Assembly: GCA_018644665.1 (NCBI GenBank)
Contig: JABGQA010000134.1
Location: 35,301-99,300, forward strand
Length of the DNA stretch: 64,000 nucleotides
From: Candidatus Poribacteria bacterium
Lineage (GTDB): Bacteria; Poribacteria; WGA-4E; GCA-2687025
Direction: 5' to 3'
Positions 17,985-26,860 of this stretch are shown piece by piece. Each line of letters opens with the position of its first letter. The first letter of the stretch is position 1. The notes below the pieces were generated by a model. That model was not told the DNA's origin. It made no database searches and worked only from the letters and a program-made list of their open reading frames with translations. The position numbers and the translations under genes are program-made.

Positions 17985-19394
17985 TTACCATCGGACCTGG
18001 TCGTTGTGACTCTCGGCCCAGGATTTGCCCAGCGCGTGCAACTCGCGAACGACCTCCCGGCTTCCCGGGTCGGCGGCGATGTTCCGCGTCTCCAGGGGGT
18101 CGGCTTCGAGGTCATACAGCTCGGGGATGTCGTCCGGGTCGTGGATGTACTTGTGGCTGCGCGTGATGACGGCGCGACGGATGTCGCCGACCGTCGGGTT
18201 GCCGGAATACCCCGAGTACTGCGGCCTGTCGGGCGGCGCCTCGCCGGTGCGGAGGCAGCTCAGCAGCGAGATGCCGTCGAGGTCGTCCGGCGCGTCGATG
18301 GCCATCAGATCTAGGATCGTCGGCATGATGTCCAGGTGCGACACGGGCGCGTCGATCTCGGCGGTCGCGCCTCCAGGGACGTTCAGGATCATGGGCACGC
18401 GGACCGCCTGTTCGTACATCTCCATCTTCTGGTACATGCGATGCTGCCCGAGGTGATCCCCGTGGTCGGACATGAAGAAGACTGCAGTGTCATCGGCGTG
18501 GGACGAAGCTGCCAACGCGTCCAGCGCGCGGCCGATCCCGGCGTCGGCCAGGTTGACGAGGCCGAGATGCGCCGCCCACACCCGCCGCCATTCGTCGGTC
18601 GACACGCCCTCGGCGAGCTGCGCGGCGATGCCCGCCCGTCGGTTCGACGGCTCGCCCTCGGCCGGGACGTCGACGTTCTCGGGCAGGTCGAGCTCGGCCG
18701 GGTCGAACAGCGACGCGTACGGCTCCGGCACGACCAGCGGAGGGTGCGGCGCCCACAGGTACAGGAACAGCGCGAACGGCTCGTCGCCTGCTCTCCCGAG
18801 GAAGTCCACGGCCCGGTCACACCAGTACGAGTCCTTGAAGTGTTCCGCCGCGTGGGGCCACGTCGCGGCGTGCGTGTTCGAGTATTTCACCGCCGCGCGT
18901 TCGCCGGCGTGGTTTTCGGTGATCGCCCGTCTATACACGTCGGCGCCGCCGGGCCACTCGGTGGGAATGCCGTTCGCTTGCAGATGTTCCGTATGCTCAC
19001 GGTTGCTGACCCATTCCGAGAACTCAACGCGTTCCCGGATGGCGGGCCGGACCTTGATGTGGTCGATCCCGATGTGCGCGACGGAGTACCCCGCGTCCGC
19101 TAAGCACTGGTGCACCGGCTTGTGGTCGCCGGCGCATGTCCCACGCCAGTCGTTGAAGACGATGCCGTTGGCCGTCGGGTACTTGCCGGTGGCGAGCGCG
19201 GTTCGCGCGGGCGCGCAGATCGGCGATGCGTTGTACGCGCGCGTGAAGTTCACGGAACGCCGTGCGAGACCGTTCAGGTTGGGCGTTACCTCGACGCCCG
19301 CCTGCGTCATGCCGATGCTGTCCGCGCGCTGATGGTCCGTGACGATGAACAGCAGGTTCGGGCGCGGCGCGTCGGCTTGGGCTGTTCCTGGCAT
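17985..19394 (-). CDS. Sulfatase (formylglycine type)
   Basis: A 469-residue arylsulfatase-family enzyme. The modification site CxPxR is intact (SPICAPARTALATG); C60 would be converted to formylglycine. Metal ligands include the N-terminal DHQR segment after NLLFIVT, and the MSDHGDHLGQH motif near the middle. The C-terminal ELYDLEADPLETRN is characteristic. The upstream 41-residue extension is arginine/proline-rich and was removed. No signal peptide is visible at this start, so it may be cytoplasmic. It lies 15 bp ahead of the glycosidase gene, consistent with one pathway for sulfated sugars. No maturation enzyme is in view. Confidence 0.92.
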   Translation of the reverse strand: MPGTAQADAPRPNLLFIVTDHQRADSIGMTQAGVEVTPNLNGLARRSVNFTRAYNASPICAPARTALATGKYPTANGIVFNDWRGTCAGDHKPVHQCLADAGYSVAHIGIDHIKVRPAIRERVEFSEWVSNREHTEHLQANGIPTEWPGGADVYRRAITENHAGERAAVKYSNTHAATWPHAAEHFKDSYWCDRAVDFLGRAGDEPFALFLYLWAPHPPLVVPEPYASLFDPAELDLPENVDVPAEGEPSNRRAGIAAQLAEGVSTDEWRRVWAAHLGLVNLADAGIGRALDALAASSHADDTAVFFMSDHGDHLGQHRMYQKMEMYEQAVRVPMILNVPGGATAEIDAPVSHLDIMPTILDLMAIDAPDDLDGISLLSCLRTGEAPPDRPQYSGYSGNPTVGDIRRAVITRSHKYIHDPDDIPELYDLEADPLETRNIAADPGSREVVRELHALGKSWAESHNDQVRW

Positions 19395-19726
19395 GGCGCG
19401 CGGCTTCCGGGTCGGTGGACGGGCCGGGTAGCGGCGACTCATTCTGGCAAGAGGGGCGCGGACGCGCAAGCCGGGACCGTACAGGGGGAGTCGTACAAGA
19501 AGAGAGGGAAGCCACATCTGCGGCTCCCCTCTCAGGAGGCTGAATCATCAAGAGGCGAAGTCAGGACCGGCGCGTCGGCGGAAGATCGTTTCCGTCGGCG
19601 TTGGCGTCAGGCGAAAGTCGCCGGGCGCCGGTAGCTTCTCGGCTCTCACGGTAATTGGTAACGGCCGTCAGAGCAGCAGGTTCACCGAATGCGTCGGTTT
19701 TCCACCTGGTCATCGGACGACCGCGT
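19395..19726. other. Intergenic region between sulfatase and pentapeptide lipoprotein genes
   Basis: Both flanking genes read leftward, so this 332-bp stretch holds the 3' end of the lipoprotein transcript and the sulfatase promoter. A hairpin candidate is listed separately. No ORF with coding character was seen. Confidence 0.5.
19503..19532 (-). terminator. Candidate intrinsic terminator
   Basis: Two arms of 11 bases (AGAGGGGAGCC and its partner with one G-T pair) enclose an 8-base loop. On the leftward strand the hairpin is followed by a pyrimidine-rich TCTCTTCTTGT tract. It lies about 200 bp after the pentapeptide gene, so it could end that transcript before the sulfatase promoter. The U-tract is imperfect. 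Confidence 0.35.
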
Positions 19727-20455
19727 TCAGCATGACGGCCCTTCCGGCCCGAGGCCCGCCTCAAAGGAGGGTCGGCCGGACGCCGGGTGGGTGGCTCCTT
19801 GGAAGTCTCCTCGGCCCATGCGCGTGGTCATCCCGCGCTCCTGGGGCCGGAAGCTCGCAGGGAATCGCGTTTCGTTGTTATATCGGGCGCCGCGCAAGTC
19901 GGCTTTTTCGAGCTTCGCCCACGTGAGGTCGGCGTTTCCGAGGTCTGCGCCGCGCATGTCCGCCTCGCGGAGGTCGGCGTATCGTAGGTCAGCGGAGTCG
20001 AACGTGACGCCACGGAGATCGGCCCCTCCGCACTTCGCCTTGCGCAGGTCCGCGCGGCGCATGTTCGCGCCGTAGTTCCCCATCGAGTCGTCGCCGTAGA
20101 AAATAGCGCCCTCGAGGTTGGCGTCCCTCAGATTCGCGCGCATCAGGTTTGCCCAGCTGAGGTCCGCGCCACTGAGATCGGCTCCGCGCAGGTTTCCAAG
20201 CGACAGATCCGCCTGTCGCAGATCCGCGCCGCTCAGGTTGGCCTTTGACAGGTCCACGCGCATCATCTGCCGATTCACCAACGACGCTCCCGTCAGATCC
20301 GCGCCGCGCAAGTTGGCTTCCCGAAAGTCGATGCTCCGCACCTGCGCGGGGTCCGTGATGACGATGGGTTGGCTGGCGGAGCATCCGACAACAAGCAGGA
20401 CGACGGCCGCTGCCGCCAACCAACGAGCGGGGAAGCTCACCGAATGACTCATCAA
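19727..20455 (-). CDS. Pentapeptide-repeat lipoprotein
   Basis: A 242-residue protein with a lipoprotein signal peptide: hydrophobic AAAVVLLVVGC gives C25 as lipid attachment. Residues about 40-205 are tandem A(D/N)LxG pentapeptides (ANLRGADLTGASL, ADLRQADLSLGNLRGADL), folding as a right-handed quadrilateral beta-helix. The segment FYGDDSMGNYGANM interrupts the repeats near residue 120. The last 35 residues leave the pattern. Family members are structural; some mimic DNA, but a lipid anchor argues for a role at the outer membrane. Function unknown. Confidence 0.85.
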   Translation of the reverse strand: MMSHSVSFPARWLAAAAVVLLVVGCSASQPIVITDPAQVRSIDFREANLRGADLTGASLVNRQMMRVDLSKANLSGADLRQADLSLGNLRGADLSGADLSWANLMRANLRDANLEGAIFYGDDSMGNYGANMRRADLRKAKCGGADLRGVTFDSADLRYADLREADMRGADLGNADLTWAKLEKADLRGARYNNETRFPASFRPQERGMTTRMGRGDFQGATHPASGRPSFEAGLGPEGPSC

Positions 20456-20723
20456 CTAGCTCCGATGCTCTGTGGAAGACGGGCGAGACAGGCTAACTCT
20501 CGTGTGGACGTGTGCGCCGCAATGGGCGTGCCATCCCGCCTGAACGCGTAGTACGCTGTTTTCCGCCCGTTCTCGCTGCTATCGGGGCTACCACTGTGCC
20601 GCCCGCGGCCCGGACTGCGCACAGAATGGGCACGGCCGCCGTCCGAGAACGCGCCCGGCGGCCTTGTCGTTCGGACCCTCGCGTCCCATAGGCCACGGCG
20701 AAACACACAGCGAGGCGATTTGG

Positions 20724-21647
20724 ATGAAGATGCTGACCGATCGGGCCATGGGCAAGGCGAGGGCGTTCATGTTGGATGCCGCGCGACCCTTGGAACAGGC
20801 GCGACTCGCCTTTTGGCTGGATGGCGGCGGCCCCGACGCGGTAGTCCACGAACTCGCGCAGTTCCAGAACGCCGATGGCGGCTTCGGTCATGGCCTGGAG
20901 CCTGACCTGCGGACGCCGGCGTCCTCCGCCCTCGCGACGACCGTCGGCCTTCAGGTCTTACGCGAGATCGACGCCCCCGCCGATCACCCCGTAGTCGTGG
21001 GAGCCATCGGCTATCTGGTGAACGCGTACGACGCGACGCGGAAGGCGTGGGAGATCATCCCGGAGGAAGCCGACGACGCCCCTCGCGCGGATTGGTGGAA
21101 TCACGCGAACACGGACGAGGCGTTCGGTCGGTTTCTCGTCAATCCTCGCGCCGAGGCGGTCGGGTACCTCCACCAATACGGCGGCTCCGTGCCGACCGAG
21201 GTGTTCGACGAACTCACCGAAGACATGCTGAGCCACATGGCGGGCTCGGCTCCCCGAGTCGAGATGCACGACTTCTTGTGCTATCTGCGACTGGCGGAAA
21301 CGCCGGGCCTTCCGGCCGTCCTACAGGAGCCGGTCGTGGAGCGCCTTCGCGGCTCCGTGCGACACACCGTCGAGACCGATGCGAAGGCGTGGAACGGCTA
21401 CTGCACGACCCCGCTCGATGTCGCGCCGACCCCGAAGTCGCTCCTCGCTGGCGAGTTCACGCGCGAGGAGATCGCAGCGAATCTAGACTACCTGGTCACC
21501 TCGCAGACCCGCGACGGCTCTTGGGCGCCGACGTGGCAGTGGGGCCGCTACCCGACGGCATGGCGCCAGGCGAAGCGCGAGTGGAAGGGCGTCCTGACGG
21601 TGCGCGCCCTGGCCACGCTCAAGGGGTACGGTCGCGCACAGGCATAG
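20724..21647 (+). CDS. Prenyltransferase/terpenoid-cyclase-like toroid protein
   Basis: A protein of about 307 residues with the QW-like repeats of the squalene-cyclase / prenyltransferase alpha-toroid: FQNADGGFGHGLEPD near residue 48 and TSQTRDGSWAPTWQWG near residue 270. It lacks the cyclase catalytic DXDD motif, so an enzyme making hopanoids is unlikely. Single-domain cytoplasmic relatives are widespread in Planctomycetes and Firmicutes without known role. Start set at the ATG giving MKMLTDRAM, after a GCGAGG site; an upstream extension is possible. Confidence 0.75.
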   Translation: MKMLTDRAMGKARAFMLDAARPLEQARLAFWLDGGGPDAVVHELAQFQNADGGFGHGLEPDLRTPASSALATTVGLQVLREIDAPADHPVVVGAIGYLVNAYDATRKAWEIIPEEADDAPRADWWNHANTDEAFGRFLVNPRAEAVGYLHQYGGSVPTEVFDELTEDMLSHMAGSAPRVEMHDFLCYLRLAETPGLPAVLQEPVVERLRGSVRHTVETDAKAWNGYCTTPLDVAPTPKSLLAGEFTREEIAANLDYLVTSQTRDGSWAPTWQWGRYPTAWRQAKREWKGVLTVRALATLKGYGRAQA

Positions 21648-21850
21648 ACGATCCACAGGCGCGCTTGCATATTGGCGGGAAGCGCTGGGCGGCAGGGCGC
21701 CGCATCTGTGCTGGCTGCAAGGTTAAGCTCGTAGTTCCCGACGTTGACGCGTTCCACGGCATGTTCCCCGCTGCTGTCCTGACTGGCGATGGGCGTTGTG
21801 GTGGGCACTGTGAGGGGGTGCGGCGCGGTCGCGCCTGGCAGGCGCGTCGG

Positions 21851-23614
21851 CTATTCGGTCGCCCCATGGTCGCGCAACTCCGCCGCGATGCGGTCGCAGC
21901 CCATGTGCAGCGCCCAGCCGAGCGCCGTCGCGTCGTGCCCCGGTTCCCGGATGCCGACATCGGCTCCGTGCTCCAGGAGGAAGCGTACGACCGGCAGTCG
22001 GCGTTCCTCCACGGCTTGGGAGTCACGGGTAGCCCCGCCGTTCTGGGTCAGCGTCAGGCGATGCAGCACCGTCCCCGACCCCTCGGGATGTCCCGGCACG
22101 AACGCGTTCACGTCAGCGCCATGGCCGATCAGGGCCTCTGCGACATCCAACCGAGCGTGGAGACAGGCGAACAGCAGCGCCTGGCTAAGCACATTCTCGC
22201 GCGTCCTATCACACCGATGGACGGTCCCATGCTGTTGCTTGTGCTCGTGGCCGTATGGATCCGCGAGCGTCCCGGCGCCCTCTATCAGCCCGCCGTCGAC
22301 GTCGAAGAACGAGAGCGCCTTCGCCAGGTCGCCGACGCCCGCCGCGAAACGCAGATCGAGTGTCGCCCCTGCGCTTGCGAGTGCCTCCGCTACCTCCGTG
22401 AAGCCGAAGAACAGCGCGTACGCCATCGGCAGCCCGTCGCCGTCGACGCCATCCACCGCGGCCCCTCCTTCCAGCAACGCCTGCACGACGCCGAGCGTGT
22501 TATAGCTGACCGCGCCGACCATGGGGTATCCGTCGAAGTAGTCCGGGTCGGCGCCTGCCGCGATGAGCGCCTTCGTCATGGCGTATTCGCTGGTGCCGGC
22601 AGGGATGTCGCCGCGGAAGACGGCGCCCGACACGCGGAACAGAGGGATGCAGTCGTTGACCCAACTCACAACGCGGGGACTGCGTGGCGGCTCGTACCCC
22701 GCTTCCCAGTGCGGATTCGCCGCGGCCGGATCCCGGCTGAGCGTCTGTCGAACGCCGTCCAGATCATCCGCCTGGATGGCCTCGATGACGTCCTGCACCC
22801 CCGGGTCGAGCCGCATGTAGCCTTCCATCTTGTCCCAGTGCGCGTAGCCGTGCTGCATCGCGACGAGTACGCGCGCGTCGTGCTCGGTCAGCGCGATCGA
22901 CGTGGGGTCGGGGTTCTCGAAACGGTCCCGCGCGTACCCCGGCTCGCTCGGCGCCAGTATTTCCCGGCGCGCATCCGCGTCGCTGGCGGCGTATCGCTCC
23001 CGAAGCTCGGCGATCTCGTCGGTCACCTTCTGCCGGAACTCCTCGTTGCGCGACGGCCGGCGATCGTGGAGCGTCTCTCGAACCATGTCTGTCATCCCCT
23101 CCGTGAGGCGCTCGCGCGCCCGGTGTAGACGCGTCTTCACCGTGTTCACCGGCACGCCCAGCATGTCGCCGATCTCGCGATGCGAGTGCTCGCCCATGTA
23201 GAACAGGACCGTCACCGACCGCTGACGCTCGGGCAGGCTTTCGATTTCGCTCTCCACGCGCTCGCGCAGTTCCCCCGCCAACGCCGCTCCCTCCGGCGTC
23301 GGCCGACGCGACGGCTCCGTCAGCGCGGCGTCCAGCGTCAACATCGGCGCACGTTGACTCCTGCGGATACGGTCGCAGAACTTGTACACGATGCGCCGAA
23401 ACCACCCAGGGAACGCCGACGGATCTCGCAGACTCGCCAGGTCGCCGTACGCGTGCACGAACGCTTCCTGCGCCGCGTCCTCCGCGAGATGAAAGTCGCG
23501 CAGCAGCGAATAGCCATAGCCGACAGCCATGTCTTGGAAGCGGCGGACGACCTCGCCGTACGCGCGGTCGTCCCCGTGTGAGGAGCGTGTGATGAGATCG
23601 CGTACGGTGTCCAC
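21851..23614 (-). CDS. ECF sigma factor with C-terminal ankyrin repeats
   Basis: A 587-residue fusion. Residues 10-85 form sigma region 2 (FHLAEDAAQEAFVHAYGDLA, then FPGWFRRIVYKFC) and 122-172 form region 4 (LPERQRSVTVLFYMGEHSHR, then VNTVKTRLHRARERL). A linker contains ARVLVAMQHGYAHWDKM, a segment often seen before ankyrin domains in such fusions. From about 265 to 585 there are ankyrin repeats, for example VVQALLEGGAAVDGVDGDGLP, VAEALIGHGADVNAF and FLLEHGADVGI. No membrane segment is present, so it is cytoplasmic. The repeats probably take the place of an anti-sigma partner by binding a protein. Regulon unknown. Confidence 0.88.
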   Translation of the reverse strand: MDTVRDLITRSSHGDDRAYGEVVRRFQDMAVGYGYSLLRDFHLAEDAAQEAFVHAYGDLASLRDPSAFPGWFRRIVYKFCDRIRRSQRAPMLTLDAALTEPSRRPTPEGAALAGELRERVESEIESLPERQRSVTVLFYMGEHSHREIGDMLGVPVNTVKTRLHRARERLTEGMTDMVRETLHDRRPSRNEEFRQKVTDEIAELRERYAASDADARREILAPSEPGYARDRFENPDPTSIALTEHDARVLVAMQHGYAHWDKMEGYMRLDPGVQDVIEAIQADDLDGVRQTLSRDPAAANPHWEAGYEPPRSPRVVSWVNDCIPLFRVSGAVFRGDIPAGTSEYAMTKALIAAGADPDYFDGYPMVGAVSYNTLGVVQALLEGGAAVDGVDGDGLPMAYALFFGFTEVAEALASAGATLDLRFAAGVGDLAKALSFFDVDGGLIEGAGTLADPYGHEHKQQHGTVHRCDRTRENVLSQALLFACLHARLDVAEALIGHGADVNAFVPGHPEGSGTVLHRLTLTQNGGATRDSQAVEERRLPVVRFLLEHGADVGIREPGHDATALGWALHMGCDRIAAELRDHGATE

Positions 23615-23895
23615 GGCGGGCCCTTCTCGTAGTGTCTACAATATGCCCCACTTCGCTCGCCGAAGGTTCCATGGAAGCGCGCAGATTCCGCCGTCGCCTC
23701 GCGGTTACTCGCCGGGACCCCGTGACGGCCGGTGGCCTCACGTCTGCTTGCGCTCGATCGATACGCTGACTGGCGATGCGCGGCATGGCGCATGGGCACA
23801 GTCGCGCTGACCTGCTGCGGCGTCTGTCGCTGGAGCATTGCTTCGAGGTGTCGCTAGGCGCCGTCGTCCGCGTTGTTCAAGACACGGACGGCGCG

Positions 23896-24133
23896 CTAGG
23901 TCGCGATGACCCAGAGCCTCACCGTTCCGTCGTCGCTGCCGCTTGCGAGCGTGTCGCCGTCAGGTGAAAAGGCGACTGAGAACACGTTGGGAGTGTCCCT
24001 CCAGGGTCGCGATTTCCTATCGCGCATCGACGTCCCAGAGCTTCACCGTTCGATCCTCCCCGCAGCTTGCGAGGGTGTTTCCATCCGGTGAGAAGGCGAC
24101 GCAGGCGACCCAGCCTGTGTGGCCGACGAGCAT
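23896..24133 (-). pseudogene. WD40 propeller remnant
   Basis: Read leftward, one full WD40 blade is clear: GHTGWVACVAFSPDGNTLAS then EDRTVKLWDVDA, followed by a stop codon. After a frame change the next blade continues as VFSVAFSPDGDTLASGSDDG then TVRLW, and ends at TAG. Two blades cannot fold as a propeller, and both a stop and a frameshift separate them, so it is a decayed end of a larger WD40 gene. It directly follows a glycosidase fragment. Confidence 0.7.
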
Positions 24134-24218
24134 GTTGGAGCGCTCCCTGCGCGAAGTCCCTGCGATGGCTGAGGATGCCAAGCGACTCTCGGAAGTTCCA
24201 CATCCACCGGCCCCGGTC
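24130..24218 (-). pseudogene. Fragment resembling the C-terminus of a GH5 enzyme
   Basis: Leftward translation gives GRWMWNFRESLGILSHRRDF, close to the end of the complete GH5 enzyme at 30478-31557 (WSMWNFRGSFGILDSNRED). Only about 30 codons are recognisable, and the frame then runs on past the WD40 start. This is a small residue of a lost glycosidase gene, joined to another relic. Confidence 0.55.
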
Positions 24219-24254
24219 GGGGCGAGATGCAGCGACATCCGGGGCGGCGCCCGG

Positions 24255-25148
24255 CTACTTCAGGATGCGTTCCACCTCGGACCATTCCTCGTCCTTCAGC
24301 CCCCAGCCCTGTGCGCCGACATGCTCCGCGACCTGCGACGGGTTCTTCCCACCCACCAATACGCACGCGACGGCCGGCTGACGCAGGAGGGCATTGACGG
24401 AGAGTTGCACGAGCGACTTCCCACGCGCGCGGGCAATGGCAGTCAGGGCGTCCAGCTTGGGCGCCAGGCGTTCGAGATTCTCATCGTCGAAGACTTCGCG
24501 ACCCGCGCGCTCATCCCCGTCGGGGAACCGATGACCCGGCCGGTATTTCCCCGTCAGTAGACCCTTGGCAAGTGGGCTGTGTGGCAGGATGCCGATCCCT
24601 TCGCGTTCGCAGAACGGCAGGATGTCGTCCTCAATATGGCGATCGAGGAGACTGTACCGGGGCTGCAGAGATTGGATCGGGCATATCGCGAGGGCCTGAC
24701 GCATCTGGTCGACGTTGAAGTTCGACACCCCGACGTACCGGACTTTCCCCTCCCGGCGGAGGGCGTCCATCGCGGTCATGGTCTTCTCGATCGGGTACTC
24801 GGCGTTCCAGCTATGCACTTGATAGAGGTCGATGACGTCCGTCCTCAGGGCGCGCAGGCTTTGCTCCGCCGCGCGGACCACATGGTCGCGCGAGTAGTCG
24901 CCGCTAACCTTCGACGCTATGAACACGTCATCACGATCACGGGAGGCCAACGCCTCGCCGATGACGGCCTCGGACGTGCGGTATGCCTGCGCCGTGTCGA
25001 TGAGGGTGATGCCGTTGTCGATGGCGGCGTGGATGGTAGCAATCGCTTCCGCCTTGGGTATGGCGCCCATCCCACCACCGATCGGCCACGCGCCGAAGCC
25101 GATGACCGGGATCGTCGGCCCGTCTCTGCCTAACTGTCGGTATTCCAT
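24255..25148 (-). CDS. Aldo/keto reductase
   Basis: A 297-residue NADP-dependent reductase with a TIM-barrel fold. The catalytic tetrad is complete: D51 and Y56 (LIDTAQAYRTSE), K80 (VFIASK) and H112 (LYQVHSWN). Other family marks are VRYVGVSNFN and the cofactor loop near VLVGGKNPSQVAEH. Size and motifs match the YccK / tas-like group acting on sugar or aldehyde substrates. Start at ATG as given by the family N-terminus (MEYRQLGRDGPTIPVIGFG). Neighbours suggest sugar or aldehyde metabolism, but the substrate is open. Confidence 0.92.
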   Translation of the reverse strand: MEYRQLGRDGPTIPVIGFGAWPIGGGMGAIPKAEAIATIHAAIDNGITLIDTAQAYRTSEAVIGEALASRDRDDVFIASKVSGDYSRDHVVRAAEQSLRALRTDVIDLYQVHSWNAEYPIEKTMTAMDALRREGKVRYVGVSNFNVDQMRQALAICPIQSLQPRYSLLDRHIEDDILPFCEREGIGILPHSPLAKGLLTGKYRPGHRFPDGDERAGREVFDDENLERLAPKLDALTAIARARGKSLVQLSVNALLRQPAVACVLVGGKNPSQVAEHVGAQGWGLKDEEWSEVERILK

Positions 25149-25311
25149 GGCGTAGGTCCTGTGTTGAGCGACCGATGGGCTTGCACTGGCGAGTTTCGAT
25201 GGTATTCCGCGGGGCCGGAGCCGCCACGCAACATCACGCGGCGGCCACGTCAGGGCCGATAGCAGGCCTGTCTAGTCGGCGGCGCGCCTTTCGCGACTTC
25301 CGAGCGGTCGC

Positions 25312-26466
25312 CTATGTCGCGGTCTGCCCCCGCTCCCACGCTTCGCCCGCCGCAGCCGCCTGCTTCTCCAGCTCCGTGTGCCAACCGACGACCTTGCCCG
25401 ACTTGATCTGGCCGATGTCGAACGGGGCGTAGCGGTCTTCCAGGGTGTCCCCGAGTTTCTGCGTTGCAGACCACCTGTCCCATGTGGTCTTCATCCACTC
25501 GTGCGGCAGGGCCTCGCGCACGGCCGGGTCGAGTTGCCAGGCGTGGCGGGAATCGACGACCTCTGGCTCCTTGTCGGAGGGGCCGCCCCACTTCGACCAG
25601 CCGATGGCAAGACTGTTGCGCTCGCGCTCGGGCACGGTGTGACCCGTGTGGATGTTCATGCCGAGGCGTATGAGGGCCTGGCCGGCCTTCAGCCGTACGG
25701 CCGTCTGCCCCGGAAGGGGACTCTCACCGTCCCAACTCGGCGTGTACGGCACGCCCTCGTCTTTCATCTTCTGCGGCAGCAGCACGTCGTGCTCGAAGGG
25801 GGTACGCCAGCGGTTGTGGCTACCGGGGATGATCTCATGGCACTCGTCGTCCACCAGCGCCAGGAAGATGCTGGCCCCGTTTCGCTCCTGCACCTGCTTG
25901 CGGTTCCTCGCGACGATCTCCTCCCATCGCTCCCGCTCCACTTCCTCCGAGTACGCCTCGGGGCCGTCGTTGCGTATCTCCTGGGCCCGATACGATGCGC
26001 CGTTCCCCCACCAGGTCCCATCGCGGTGCCAGCCGAGGGCGTTCTCTTTCTTGCGCGGGTTGCACCACAGCAGCAAGCCGCTATAGCTCAGGTCTTCAGG
26101 GGTGACGCCGCCGCACCAACCACTGACAAAGCTGAGGAACTCGTCGGAGCCGTGGAACTCGGCGAAGGTCGGCTCCTTCCACGCCGGGTGCACGATCCCG
26201 CGGATCGCCCACGGCTCCTCGTCTCCGGTGCGGTGCACGTATCCCTTGGAGCCGTCGAGCACGTCGTAGACGTTCTCAGGCGCGAACGCCTCGGTGACCC
26301 GTCGCCCTGCGTCGCGGAGTGGCTCGATCCAACGGCTGCCGACGAAGTCGTCGATGATGACGACGCTGTGCTCGTCGAGGAAGGCGATACGCTCTTCCGT
26401 CGCGCCGCGACCGGACAACTCCGGTAGGGCATCGAAAAACGCTGGGGCGCGATACGTCTCACTCAT
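25312..26466 (-). CDS. Phytanoyl-CoA dioxygenase (PhyH) family oxygenase
   Basis: A 384-residue iron/2-oxoglutarate oxygenase. The iron ligands are H147-x-D149 (LGWHRDGTWW) and a distal histidine in NIHTGHTVPE. The HEIIPGSHNRWR segment is a standard PhyH mark. An upstream frame of 113 residues lacks protein-like composition, so the ATG giving MSETYRAPAFF was taken although its ribosome binding site is weak. Family members hydroxylate small molecules; expansion of this family is typical of Poribacteria-like lineages. Substrate unknown. Confidence 0.85.
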   Translation of the reverse strand: MSETYRAPAFFDALPELSGRGATEERIAFLDEHSVVIIDDFVGSRWIEPLRDAGRRVTEAFAPENVYDVLDGSKGYVHRTGDEEPWAIRGIVHPAWKEPTFAEFHGSDEFLSFVSGWCGGVTPEDLSYSGLLLWCNPRKKENALGWHRDGTWWGNGASYRAQEIRNDGPEAYSEEVERERWEEIVARNRKQVQERNGASIFLALVDDECHEIIPGSHNRWRTPFEHDVLLPQKMKDEGVPYTPSWDGESPLPGQTAVRLKAGQALIRLGMNIHTGHTVPERERNSLAIGWSKWGGPSDKEPEVVDSRHAWQLDPAVREALPHEWMKTTWDRWSATQKLGDTLEDRYAPFDIGQIKSGKVVGWHTELEKQAAAAGEAWERGQTAT

Positions 26467-26860
26467 GTTGATGTCTCTCTCGGATCCTGCGCGCCGGGCT
26501 CGGCGTAGGATGCGGTCTGCGCGGGATGGACGCCGGATGTGGGCATCCGGGGGCTCCTTATCTCGCGCGATTGTGGCAAACGCCGGAGAAGGACACAAGC
26601 GATGCCACGAATCGTCGTGTACGCGCTCTGTGGCGCCGGCAGCGTACTGATTCCAGGACACCGAGTAGCAGAACGCGGCGGCGCCGAGACGGCCAGGACG
26701 TTTGGCGGCGAATACAGATATGTAGTAGTCTACGCAACATACACGGCGTAGGCGTTGCGTGCCATCGCGGCAGGACGCGCGCCACTCGCGGGACACGGTC
26801 GCCACGACCTCGCGCAGCCTTCACTCCCAGAGATGCGTCACCCCTGCACGGCGGATCGCG
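26467..26860. other. Divergent intergenic region, no gene seen
   Basis: This 394-bp stretch lies between the leftward PhyH-type gene and a rightward propeller gene, so it should hold two promoters. I found no convincing -35/-10 pair, repeat or coding frame. Short ORFs on both strands are rich in arginine and cysteine and look like shadows. Confidence 0.45.

Noticed and set aside
21831..21850. A perfect GC-rich hairpin between convergent genes
   Set aside because: No T-run follows on either strand, so a terminator is not supported.
21047..23128. A 693-codon open frame on the plus strand
   Set aside because: It is the antisense of the sigma-ankyrin gene plus an out-of-frame part of the toroid gene; arginine-rich with no motif, a typical shadow in GC-rich DNA.
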